Source: Ramlibacter lithotrophicus (lineage in GTDB: Bacteria; Pseudomonadota; Gammaproteobacteria; Burkholderiales; Burkholderiaceae_C). Taken from it: a stretch of DNA of 61,186 nt. The stretch lies in NCBI RefSeq assembly GCF_012184415.1, contig NZ_VTOX01000015.1, forward strand, positions 1-61,186, given 5' to 3'. The notes below the pieces were generated by a model. That model saw only the letters and a list, made by a program, of their open reading frames with translations. It ran no database searches and was not told the DNA's origin. The position numbers and the translations under genes are program-made. Of this stretch, positions 1 through 8,995 are shown in pieces; the first letter of the stretch is position 1, and the number at the start of each line of letters is the position of its first letter.

Positions 1-101
1 TGCCGCCGGCGGCGGCGCCGCCCCATCAAATCGACCCCGTAAGTGTTCATGTGTCCGCGTAAGTTAAGCGGACTCGAGGCTCCTACGCAGCGGCCGCGCG
101 G
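1..101. mobile_element. Possible terminal segment of an insertion sequence (IS21-like?)
   Basis: No gene is visible here. Read on the minus strand, the HEAT-repeat gene to the right stops abruptly after an atypical tail and runs into sequence holding two imperfect copies of a short motif (ACTTACGCGG and ACTTACGGGG). One copy is part of a perfect 6-bp stem with a 9-nt loop at 53-73 (GTCCGC...GCGGAC). Repeated short motifs near an end are typical of IS21-family termini, but no transposase lies in the window, so the assignment is tentative. Confidence 0.3.
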
Positions 102-3100
102 TCAACATGTGTTCCCTGGTCGCTTACCCAACAGCACCTTTCGGTGGGGGTGGGCCACAAGCCTGCTCACGGCCCTGTCTATCGTGGACTCGGAGCCGAG
201 AACGCCGAGCAGAACGATGACCTGAGCGGCCACTTCGGGCTCCTTGCGAAGGAGCTGTTCAGGGTCGAGAGTACGAAGAATATGAGCATCAAGCACCTCC
301 GCAGCCGAGAGGAGTGCGTGCGCGACCGCTGTTCCCATGCGCGAGTTCTCGGTTCGCAACGCGTATGCCAGCATCCTGTTGTGAACGTCCGGATTGCCGC
401 GGCGGACCACTGCTTGCAGAATAAGAGAACGCAGCTTGGAATCGCGCGTCTTTGACGCCAAGTTGAACAACCGCTTGATTGCATCATTGTCCATCTGCGC
501 CACGTGTGCCAGGGCCGTTGCAGCGACACGCGCGATAGGAAGGCGAGCAACGGGATCGAATCCCATGTCATCGTCTGACCAAGTGTCAGCGACCAGTTTT
601 TCCAGCGCCGGCAGGTACTCGGGACGCGGATCCCGGGCGAGGGCCTCCGCGACAGCTTCGCGCACGTACCGGGATTCGTCGCCGTGCATCGCCAAGAGTC
701 GCTGAGGCAGAGCGCTCTCGCAACGCACCGCGAGGTACTTGAAGGCCTCAGCACGTACTACTCCACGGGGGTGCGACAGCGCCTGCTCCATGATGTCGGT
801 CAGTTGCCTCTGGGCTACAGCCCGCATTGCGAAGCGCGCCACTTCATTGCCAGAGAGCCCATCAAGCAGCCGCTCAAGGTCGGAGCGAATATCGAAGGAG
901 GAATGGAGCAAGGCCCGAATCTTCAACTGCAGTTCCGCCTCGGTCTCAGGCGCGCTGGCCGCGATCATTGAAACCACACGCTCGGTCAAACGCGGGCTCT
1001 GCACCTCGTCCGACGCGAGGAAAGGACCGGCCGCTTCTTGCAGCGCTTGCGGCAGAGACTCCCTCCAAGTGTTCAACACCTCTCTCAACTGCGACTCATC
1101 TTTCTTAGAGCTCCACGCACGCTTGAGGTCTTCGAAGAGGAGGAGAAGCCGCAGTACGCTCCCACGGCGCTGGATTTCACCGGCGAAGTCGGCAATCCTC
1201 GTGTTGCTGCGGACTAAGCAAATCACGACGCTCTCACGGACCGAGCGGCTATCGATAGGCTCGGCCACTCTCTTCAAGAGCAGTGGGAGCAACGACGCGT
1301 CCCAGGCTTGCGCCGCTACGTCCCAAGCCCGATCCTCGAACTTAGTGCCGATGCCGAGCTCAAGTAAGGAGCGCACCTCTTGTACGTTCGTAGATGGTTG
1401 CCCTTCGGCTTCGTCCGGCAACAGTCGCGCCCATGCTCCGCCAAGGCGCCGCGCCTGTGGGTGGCCGGCAATAGCTTGCCATCCTTGGCTGCGGCGAAGG
1501 GCTGCCACGTACTCGTCCACAAGCTCTCCTGCCGTGTAGCCTTCCTCCCCGGCGCTCTCCGAAAGATGCTGAGCGTACCCGTCTGAATACAGGCCGTCCT
1601 CAATCTTCTGCCACGTGTCATCCCAATCAGATGGACTTTCCAATTCGTCCAACGCCTTCATCACGACCGAGGTGACTGCCTCCAAGTCCAAGACAGCCCC
1701 TGCAGCGATCACCTCGCCATTACTCATCACTCCGTAGCGGATCACCGTGTCCATCGCGCGTATGAAGGAGCTTGCAATGTCAGGCTCAATCCGGCGCAGC
1801 CGCTCCACAAGCCGCTTTAGGTAGTGCTCGCTCGCGCTTGGCAGTGCAGTTTCCACCCATTTTCGACACAGCGCACGAACTGATGGGTCTGCGTGCATTG
1901 TCGCGAACCATCGCGCGTCAGGTTCGACTCGTTCGCGTCGCTCACGGCCACCAAAGAACATAGGAGCCGGCTCGATTTCCAGCACAAAGCGGGCGAACTC
2001 GGCGGGATGACAGTTCGGCGAACCAGCGGCAGCAGCAACTCGCAATGCCTCACGAAAATCTTCCCCCTGCGCCTCTGCCAGTTCGTTGCGGATCCAGCCA
2101 TCGATCCTTGCCTGTGCCGATGCGCTGGATTGCACTTCCAACATCTCAGATCGCGCGACGAACGCCAGCACGGCGGCTGCCGTCTCTGGACCCCACCCGC
2201 CTTCAACGTCCACCTGGGTGAGTGCATCCAAGAGCCTCGCCACTCGCTTGGCAGACTGAACCTGCTCCTCGGCTGCGATCGCAGCAAACGCCGCCTCTGC
2301 TCGAGGGTGATAGTAGGAGACAAGCTGGCCCGATTGCCGCAGAGTGCGACCCGCGATAAAGAAGTAGAGAAACCGATCCAAGCCGGCGTCGAAAGCGGCG
2401 TCCAATTTCGCGAGGAGCCATGGATGTCGACAAACGCTTGCCGCGTCAGCTTTTTTCGAGCACCCAGCAAAGCCCATACGATGACTGCCCAAAGCTGTTC
2501 ATGCCTCCCACGCACCTGCTGCGCGATCGTCAACTCAATGAAATCGTGCCGCGCCTTGTCCCGTGCCGCGGCAATCTGTTCAGCGGCCGGAATGCCCGGC
2601 TCGTCGGGATCGTGCAGGTTGGCGAAGAACCGATCAATCTCATTCGGGGTCGACAGTTCGTTCAGCACGCGATCATGGACTCGTGCGAGAGAAATCTGCA
2701 GGGCGCGCGGCGCAGACGGAATCCGGTCGTCGTACATCCGTCGTCGCTGCGCGCGGCTGTAGTCGTCCGGTTGTAGCGAGATCATCCAGCGCTTGATGCT
2801 GTTGCGCACGCCGGCATCCATCATCACATCTTCACGCGTCGTGATGATGAATTTCCGATTTGCACTTGCGGTACGCAGGAGCTGTGGCAATCGATCGAGC
2901 CATTGCTCCTGGCGAGGCTCGTACTGGTATTTGCCCCAGGGATCCTCGATGTCAAAGACGACGGGCGTCGTGGTGTCCGCTTCCCGCACTAACGAGGGGC
3001 GATCAGCCACGATCCTTCTGTGCCCCTGGCCCGCTTGGTGCACGTGCTCCCAGAGGGCTGCAGCTGTCATAGTCTTCCCGGTGCCGGAGCGCCCGTAGAT

Positions 3101-4211
3101 GATCACCGCATGCTCTCGATCCAGCTTTTCGCACAGCTGCGACCAGTTTTCGGGCCGGATGTACATCGCCACGTCCGCTGACGTCGCCAAATACCCCCCC
3201 GTGACGCCCGATGACTTCCGCCAACTCATCGAACGTCCACGTCCGTGCCTCCCGGCCCGTCATCTTCAAGCGTGCGACATCCCGCAGATTCGCGAAGCAG
3301 GCATCGCGATTTGCAAGCGGAACCTTCATAGCCTCGACGAGCAACTCACGCACGCGCGAGGCAATTCGTTCTTCATCGTAAGCTTCAATCACCTTGACCC
3401 TTCCGGCCGCTTCGGCCGGCAACAGCCTGACGAGTGAAGCCGGCATAGACGGCGGCTCCAACTTCTCGGTGAACCCACGAACAGACAGTGTGCGAGCTAC
3501 ACCGGTCAGTGGGCCGGAGGTGATCAGCAGGTATTCCAGATTGGGAGTCTCCAACCGCTCTTTGGCCGATCTGCGCTGAGGCCCACCGTGTTCTAACAGG
3601 CGGGCAATCGCGCTGTGGCTCCAGTCGCCGGTTGCGGTCAACTTTGCCTGGATAACGAGCGGGCGCTCAGCGACCTGGGCGCGAAGACTCATGCGTCCGG
3701 GATCCGTCGGATCAGAGGGCGGTGGCGGCGACCCGGTCAACCATGCTTCCACGTCCTCCTGACTCGCCGGCTCTACTTCGATTGAAGACGCCATGCCCTT
3801 GGCAAGCACCAGGTCCAGAGCCGCCCAGACTGAGACGTCGGCCTGGTACAAATAACCGCGAAAGCCGGCAGACCCACCGGCAGTCGTTCCGTCACCTAAT
3901 TGAGTCGTCAGTGCGGTGGGGAACGCCACTTTTTTTTCAATTTGCCTCGGGGCCGCCTTCCCCGTCGTCCGCCTCAACGGCGTCTTCCGCGCACCCCCCT
4001 TTGCAACTTGCTTCACAGCGGCCTTGTTCGCGCCAGCTTTTCGCGTCGTGGTCTCCTTGGCAAGCACCATGTTCGGCGCCTGCTGGCGTGCTTTCCCCTT
4101 CTTGCCAGGCGACTTACTGACCACCGATGCTCGTGCCGCAGCGGGCTGCTTTGCCGACTGCTTGCCTGCTGGATCTCGGCTCGTTGCGCCTGCGCCTGAC
4201 TTCTTCGACAT
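102..4211 (-). pseudogene. Cap4-like nuclease / nSTAND3 NTPase / HEAT-repeat defence protein, disrupted by two frameshifts
   Basis: Three overlapping reading frames join into one protein of about 1,370 residues. Residues 1-100 are Lys/Arg/Ala-rich and probably disordered. About 117-300 resembles the Cap4/DUF4297 dsDNA nuclease: GYLYQ at 119-123, acidic residues at 145-153, and QAK at 188-190 as a PD-(D/E)XK-type core. About 340-600 is a STAND NTPase with Walker A GRSGTGKT near 372-379, a Walker B-like VVFDIEDPWG near 417-426 and an IITTRED sensor. The remainder is HEAT-like helical repeats, the usual sensor end of such proteins. Frame breaks lie at a G7 run (3194-3200) and near 2411-2456. The C-terminus ends oddly beside a possible IS end, so it may also be truncated. 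By family analogy this would be an Avs-like anti-phage effector: HEAT sensing, NTPase oligomerisation, DNA cleavage. As written it is broken, unless the breaks are sequencing errors. It is divergent from the PHP-ATPase gene. Base composition is lower in GC than the flanking chromosome. Confidence 0.75.
3194..3200. other. Seven-base G/C homopolymer at a frameshift
   Basis: Seven C on the plus strand (G7 in the coding sense) sit exactly where the nuclease-containing frame must pass to the NTPase frame. Reading six G instead of seven gives GRHGG followed directly by YLATSADV, a continuous nSTAND-type junction. This is either an assembly/sequencing error, a fixed mutation or a slippage site. Confidence 0.7.
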
Positions 4212-4583
4212 GCTCTCGTGCCCCGCCTTGTTTGGACGAAATAAGTATGCCGTGCACCTATGCGTGCAGTTCGCTTACTCGTCCCCACTTGCGTTTGTCG
4301 TGTGAGATCGATAGCCCCGGCAATTCGCTGATCCGAAGCAGTCATGTGAACCTTCTTCTCACTAGCAAAGCCGGTCGTCTGAAAAGCATCTGACGGCTTC
4401 GGCCTTCACAGAGGCGGCGCCGGCACCCCCTCCTCGACACGCCGGTATACCCGTGTTGAACAGGGTTAGCACGAGGGAGCGCCCGCCCGCAGATGAGCAA
4501 AATGCACCCCTTCTGTTACAGTTTTGCTGATGAAACGCGCGCGCGCAGCACGCATGGGATGACAGCAAGACAAGGGGAAAGAA
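4212..4583. promoter_or_regulatory. Divergent intergenic region between the STAND and PHP-ATPase genes
   Basis: These 372 bp separate two divergently transcribed defence-type genes and must carry promoters for both. A good Shine-Dalgarno (GGGGA in aaggggaaagaa) precedes the GTG start at 4584. On the minus strand only a weak GAG lies before the ATG at 4211. I see no convincing palindromic operator and no further gene. Confidence 0.5.
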
Positions 4584-7556
4584 GTGATCACGCGCGGTTC
4601 GGAATGGCATCGCTGGGAGCCCCACATCCATGCACCCGGCACCCTACTAAACGACCAGTTCAAATACGGCGACTGGGACGGCTACCTAACGCTTCTGGAG
4701 GCTGCGACACCGCGGGTCGAAGCCATAGCCGTCACCGACTACTACACGACCTCCCTGTACGAAGAGGTACTCTCACAAAAGGCACGGGGGCGGCTTCCAG
4801 GAGTGGCGCTGATCCTTCCCAACATCGAGGTGCGCCTCGATGTCGCAGCGAAGTCGGGTTTTGTGAATCTGCACCTGCTCGTTGACCCTCACGCCACCGA
4901 CCACCTTGTCGAGGTCCGTCGTTTTCTCGCCCGACTTCAGTTTCCTGCATACAACGACCGATTCGCCTGCACCCCTGAGGATCTGGCGCGGTTAGGCCGG
5001 ATGGCGGATCCCGCTATCTCGGACGAACGCGCCGCGTTCGCACATGGCGCTACGCAATTCAAGGTCAACTTCGCACAGCTAAAAGGGGTCTATGTCGAAA
5101 GCGCGTGGGCGAAGGCCAACATGCTGATTGGCGTCGCAGGCGGCTCGGGCGACGGTACCTCCGGTCTGCACCAAGCGGCTGACCAGACGCTCCGACAGGA
5201 GATAGAGAAGTTCGCACACTTCATCTTCACCAGCAGCCCGGCACAGCGGGAATTTTGGCTCGGACAGCGCGGGCTGACTGCGCAGGAGCTCCAGGCCCGC
5301 TACGACGGCTGCAAGCCGTGCATGCACGGTAGCGACGCGCACAACCTGACGACCACCGCGAAGCCAGTGGGAGACCGCTTCTCTTGGATCAAGGGCGCGC
5401 TGACATTCGATTCGCTGCGCCAATCCTGCATCGATCCTGCATGTCGCACGTTCGTAGGGCCCGAACCGCCTAAGACTGCGATGCCGTCCCAGGTCGTCTC
5501 CCAGCTTGTCATAGAGGAGGCCGACTGGGCCGCAACAAAGTCAATCCCGATAAATCCAGGCTTGGTCGCGATCATCGGCGCTCGCGGCTCTGGCAAGACT
5601 GCCTTGGCCGACATGATCGCTGCCGGATGCGAGGCGCTCGGGGACACCGCTTGGCGCCAGGACGAAGACGTCAGCCCCTCTTTCCTAGTCCGAGCCCGCC
5701 CCCTTATCGGCGACAGCAAGGTGCGCCTGCAATGGGGCGGCGGGGAGACGACGGGCGGCTACCTGGATGGTCGAGATGTCGACGATGCATGGTCGTTTCC
5801 GCGCGCACGGTATCTCTCGCAGCAGTTCGTGGAGGAGCTGTGCTCCGCCCGAGGTGCATCGGAGGGCCTTGTCCGCGAGATCGAGCGCGTGATCTTCGAA
5901 GCCCACGCGAACGATGATCGTGAGGGCGCTGTCAACTTCGGCCAACTATGCGAGAACCGTACAGAGCGCTACCGGCAGGCGCGGCAGCGTGAGGCTGAAG
6001 CGATCGCAGCGATTTCCGACCGAATCGCCACAGAGTTCGAGAAGGACGCCATCGTTACCAGCCTGCAGTCGCAAGCTGCCGGCAAGGAAACGCTTATCAA
6101 GGGCTACACCGCCGACTTGGCTAAGTTGGTCGTGAAGGGAACTGAAGCGCAGGCCAACCGTCACGCAGAGTTGAGCGCAGCCGTGCAGACTCTCACGGGT
6201 TGCATCGCGGCGTTCTCTGCACAGCGACGGACCTTTGTAGCAATGCAGGACGAGGTCAAGAACACGCGGACGGCCAAGGCGCCGGAGATGTTGCGGCAGG
6301 CAATTGCGCGCCATCCGAGTAGTGGCCTCAACGCAAGTCAATGGGATGCGTTTCTTCTCGTGTACAAGGGTGACGTAGACCGCGCTCTCACCGGCTACAT
6401 CGCATGGGCGGACGAGCAGATCGCCTCTTTGACCGGCCAACCTGTGACCGTGGGTGACCCGACCGCAGCACTGATCGCGAGCGACGCCGATCTCACCAAG
6501 CTTCCCCTGTCGCTACTCAAGGCGGAGATGGGCCGATTGGAGAAGCTGATCAGCGCTGACACGATTGTGCGCAATCAGTATTCCGCGCTCACCCAACGAA
6601 TCGCGACGGAGAACAGTGCGCTGCAAAAGCTCAGGATGCAACTCGTGGATGCACAGGGAGCCGCAGAGCGGCGGAAGGCGCTTCAGCAGGAACGTGAGGA
6701 CGCTTACGGTCGCCTGTTTACCGCAGTCATCAGCGAGCAGCACGCGCTGGAGGATCTGTACGCACCGCTGATGACACGGCTCACCGCAATGAGCGGCACA
6801 TTGAGGAAATTGAGCGTTCAGGTGTCCCGTACTGCCGACGTAGCAAGCTGGGCTTCCCATGCCGAGGATCATCTGATCGATCTCCGCAAGTCAGGGCCTT
6901 TTATGGGGCGCGGAACGCTGGCGGAGGTTGCCCGAACCGAGCTGCAGGCGGCCTGGGAAGCAGGTTCGGCAGCCGAAGTGCAGGCCGCGATGGCATCGTT
7001 CATCGCCAAATACACGAAGGACCTTCTCGCCCACGCCCCATATGCGCCCGCCGACCAGACAGCTTTCCGCAAGTGGTCCACCCAGTTCGCCCGTTGGCTG
7101 TTCGGTACGGACCACCTCGCCGTTCGCTACGAGATCCTCTACGACGGCACCGACATCCGAAAACTATCACCAGGTACGCGGGGCATCGTGCTGCTGCTGC
7201 TATACCTTGCACTCGATGATGCGGACGACCGTCCCCTCATCATCGACCAGCCCGAAGAGAACTTGGACCCAAAGTCCGTCTATGACGAACTCGTCCCTCT
7301 TTTCATGCAGGCCCGATCGAAGCGACAGGTGATCATCGTGACGCACAACGCTAATCTTGTGATCAACACGGACGCGGACCAAATCATCGTCGCTGATGCG
7401 AGCCCCTCCATGGGTTCCGGGCTTCCTACGTTTAGGTATGTCGCTGGCGGGCTAGAGGATGCAGACATTCGCAAGCAGGTGTGCGACATTCTGGAAGGTG
7501 GGGCGGAGGCCTTCCAGGCGCGGGCGCGCAGGTTGAGAGTGCGCCTAGAGCGCTGA
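4584..7556 (+). CDS. PHP-domain / SMC-like ATPase (Ppl/TrlF-type defence protein)
   Basis: The 990-residue protein starts at GTG, chosen for the strong Shine-Dalgarno. Residues 1-260 form a PHP metal-dependent phosphoesterase domain: HIH at 14-16, TD at 51-52 and HGSDAH at 248-253 are the expected metal ligands. From about 325 an ABC/SMC-type ATPase begins, with Walker A GARGSGKT at 332-339. A long helical insert (about 430-800, rich in Glu/Gln/Ala/Lys) looks like an SMC/Rad50 coiled coil. The C-terminal lobe has a signature-like LSPGTRG near 862 and Walker B LIIDQPEEN around D888. NCBI names such proteins TrlF-family AAA-like ATPases. The same architecture was reported as the single-gene anti-phage system Ppl (recalled from the Gao et al. 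2020 defence survey). It is intact and divergent from the broken STAND gene. A nucleic-acid or nucleotide target is likely but not shown by sequence. Confidence 0.8.
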   Translation: MITRGSEWHRWEPHIHAPGTLLNDQFKYGDWDGYLTLLEAATPRVEAIAVTDYYTTSLYEEVLSQKARGRLPGVALILPNIEVRLDVAAKSGFVNLHLLVDPHATDHLVEVRRFLARLQFPAYNDRFACTPEDLARLGRMADPAISDERAAFAHGATQFKVNFAQLKGVYVESAWAKANMLIGVAGGSGDGTSGLHQAADQTLRQEIEKFAHFIFTSSPAQREFWLGQRGLTAQELQARYDGCKPCMHGSDAHNLTTTAKPVGDRFSWIKGALTFDSLRQSCIDPACRTFVGPEPPKTAMPSQVVSQLVIEEADWAATKSIPINPGLVAIIGARGSGKTALADMIAAGCEALGDTAWRQDEDVSPSFLVRARPLIGDSKVRLQWGGGETTGGYLDGRDVDDAWSFPRARYLSQQFVEELCSARGASEGLVREIERVIFEAHANDDREGAVNFGQLCENRTERYRQARQREAEAIAAISDRIATEFEKDAIVTSLQSQAAGKETLIKGYTADLAKLVVKGTEAQANRHAELSAAVQTLTGCIAAFSAQRRTFVAMQDEVKNTRTAKAPEMLRQAIARHPSSGLNASQWDAFLLVYKGDVDRALTGYIAWADEQIASLTGQPVTVGDPTAALIASDADLTKLPLSLLKAEMGRLEKLISADTIVRNQYSALTQRIATENSALQKLRMQLVDAQGAAERRKALQQEREDAYGRLFTAVISEQHALEDLYAPLMTRLTAMSGTLRKLSVQVSRTADVASWASHAEDHLIDLRKSGPFMGRGTLAEVARTELQAAWEAGSAAEVQAAMASFIAKYTKDLLAHAPYAPADQTAFRKWSTQFARWLFGTDHLAVRYEILYDGTDIRKLSPGTRGIVLLLLYLALDDADDRPLIIDQPEENLDPKSVYDELVPLFMQARSKRQVIIVTHNANLVINTDADQIIVADASPSMGSGLPTFRYVAGGLEDADIRKQVCDILEGGAEAFQARARRLRVRLER

Positions 7557-7629
7557 AGACATGCCGGACTCGTGGCGACTGTTCCGGTTTGCAGCAATGT
7601 CGGGCAGGGACTCACCCTATCACTCGATC

Positions 7630-8325
7630 TCAGTCCCCTGGCTTCGACTCAGGAGCTCCGGTGAGCTTCTGGGTTATCTCCTCGCAGAGGTCCTTCTTGC
7701 CAGTCAACTCACCAATCTGACGCAATGCAATCAGAGCCAATGTACCGGCGACCTGAACTAGCTCAATGACTTGCTCGGGATCGAAGTCCGGCTCGATCGT
7801 CCGTGTTCCATCGGCATTCTGCTTCCATCGGTTGGAGACTTGGCGCAGGCCGCCGTGAGTAAAGTCGTTCATCGCCTTCCAAGTCGAAGCCTTCAGCTTG
7901 GACAGAAACTTGTCTGCAAAGTCTTCATGTTCCTCGATGGCAGCGACCATTTCGCCGAACGTCATCTTGGGCCAGATCCCCTTCTCCGCGAAGCCTGTGA
8001 CATCTTCAGCTGATGCACGGCGATGCAGCCATCCCGCGCGGACCAAAGCCTCGAACTCCGCTCGCGCGAGAGCGAACGCAGATGCGAACAGGCGCGCAGA
8101 GACGAGCTGGATGATCGAGAAGTGGTGCTCAATGGCGAGGTCATAAAAGAGCCCGGGCACAAGAACACGGTGCTCCTGCTTGATCTCCAGACCGTCCAAC
8201 CGATTGAGGATCCATTCGCGACCATCCCACGCAGCGGCGACCACCTCCCTGAGATTCTCGGGAAGAGCGGGGGCTTGGGGCAGGTCCGGCATAGTTTCTG
8301 TGGCTGCTTGCTCGGGGTCTGCCAT
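7630..8325 (-). CDS. Conserved hypothetical protein (DUF6988-like?)
   Basis: A soluble, mostly helical protein of 231 residues from the ATG at 8325. I do not recognise its function. The core HHFSIIQLVSARLFASAFAL, followed by a segment rich in Phe/Glu/Ala (RAEFEALVRAGWLH) and THGG further on, recalls small helical bacterial proteins catalogued as DUF6988, often found in accessory DNA; that link is from memory and uncertain. It lies tail-to-tail with the PHP-ATPase gene (73 bp apart). The start is problematic. The ATG follows two bases after the T-run of an intrinsic terminator and has no Shine-Dalgarno. The next in-frame ATG (8292) also lacks one. It is either leaderless, wrongly started or expressed through the hairpin. 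Confidence 0.55.
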   Translation of the reverse strand: MADPEQAATETMPDLPQAPALPENLREVVAAAWDGREWILNRLDGLEIKQEHRVLVPGLFYDLAIEHHFSIIQLVSARLFASAFALARAEFEALVRAGWLHRRASAEDVTGFAEKGIWPKMTFGEMVAAIEEHEDFADKFLSKLKASTWKAMNDFTHGGLRQVSNRWKQNADGTRTIEPDFDPEQVIELVQVAGTLALIALRQIGELTGKKDLCEEITQKLTGAPESKPGD

Positions 8326-8326
8326 C

Positions 8327-8359
8327 AAAAAAGAAAAGCGCCCCTAAACGGGGCGCTTT
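8327..8359 (-). terminator. Intrinsic terminator just upstream of the 231-residue gene
   Basis: There is a perfect 10-bp stem AAAGCGCCCC/GGGGCGCTTT (8335-8344 with 8350-8359) and a 5-nt loop. On the minus strand it is followed by TTTTCTTTTTTG. The U-rich tail exists only on the minus strand, so it should stop leftward transcription. It ends within two bases of the downstream ATG. Confidence 0.8.
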
Positions 8360-8908
8360 CACAGAATTGGCGGGGGAGGGCTCTCTTTGGGCCTAAGACT
8401 TCCCTAGTGACGTTCGTGACCTCCCTGCAGAGTCCAGTGCGCACAACCCCCAGAATCCCTGCGCCCTTTCGATTGCTTCGCAGCTTTAGTTTGACCTTCA
8501 TTTCCTGCCCTTCCCTTGGCTCTCGATCTCTAGCGAGACCTCGAACACGATGAAAAAGGAGGCCATGACCACCAGACATCCGCTGAGGAGGTCTCCGGGC
8601 ATCACCGTGGCCGACATGGCACCGAAGACTGAAACTGGAGCCAGTTTACTCCATGTGGTCGCGCGTGCTATCCGGTCCAGGCCTCGTAACCCCGCCGCAC
8701 AACTCAGCGAAGGTCGGCTTGAGAGCACTGCTTGCGGTCGTCGTCCGCTCGAGTTGGACATGGAGGCTGTGATACACTCCAAAACGTTGTCCCCGCCGAC
8801 GTCGAAGGGCTTGCTGATCGAAGCTAAGTCCTTGTCAGATAAGGCCTGTGGATACATTTGTGGCTGAGTCGGAGCGATCCTCCTCCTCTCCACCACGATT
8901 TCCTCAGT
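8360..8908. other. 549-bp region without a confident gene; possible small membrane ORF
   Basis: The only coding candidate is a minus-strand frame ending at 8498. Its last ~45 residues form two hydrophobic stretches (around MPGDLLSGCLVVMASFFIV) and a charged tail. That could be a small membrane protein, consistent with a leftward terminator 140 bp further on, but no good start or Shine-Dalgarno is evident. An extended -10-like TGATACACT near 8770 might serve the tRNA downstream. No repeat or IS relic was found. Confidence 0.25.
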
Positions 8909-8984
8909 GGGTTCTTAGCTCAGTTGGTAGAGCAGCGGACTCTTAATCCGTAGGTCGTAGGTTCGAATCCTACAGGACCCACCA
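8909..8984 (+). tRNA. tRNA-Lys (anticodon CTT)
   Basis: This is a 76-nt cloverleaf with CCA encoded. The acceptor stem is GGGTTCT/AGGACCC with one G-T pair. The D arm is GCTC/GAGC, the anticodon arm GCGGA-CTCTTAA-TCCGT with CTT at positions 34-36, and the T arm GTAGG-TTCGAAT-CCTAC. It reads AAG lysine codons. It marks the transition from the lower-GC accessory segment on its left to high-GC chromosome on its right. Confidence 0.95.
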
Positions 8985-8995
8985 CTCTCCTCTTT

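Noticed and set aside
7481..7761. Short plus-strand frames after the PHP-ATPase gene
   Set aside because: They overlap the ATPase and the convergent 231-residue gene, with no ribosome-binding site or recognisable protein character.
8909..8984. tRNA-Lys 3' end as attachment site of the left-hand accessory block
   Set aside because: The block lies on the 5' side of the tRNA, no integrase is present, and no copy of the tRNA 3' end was seen to the left.
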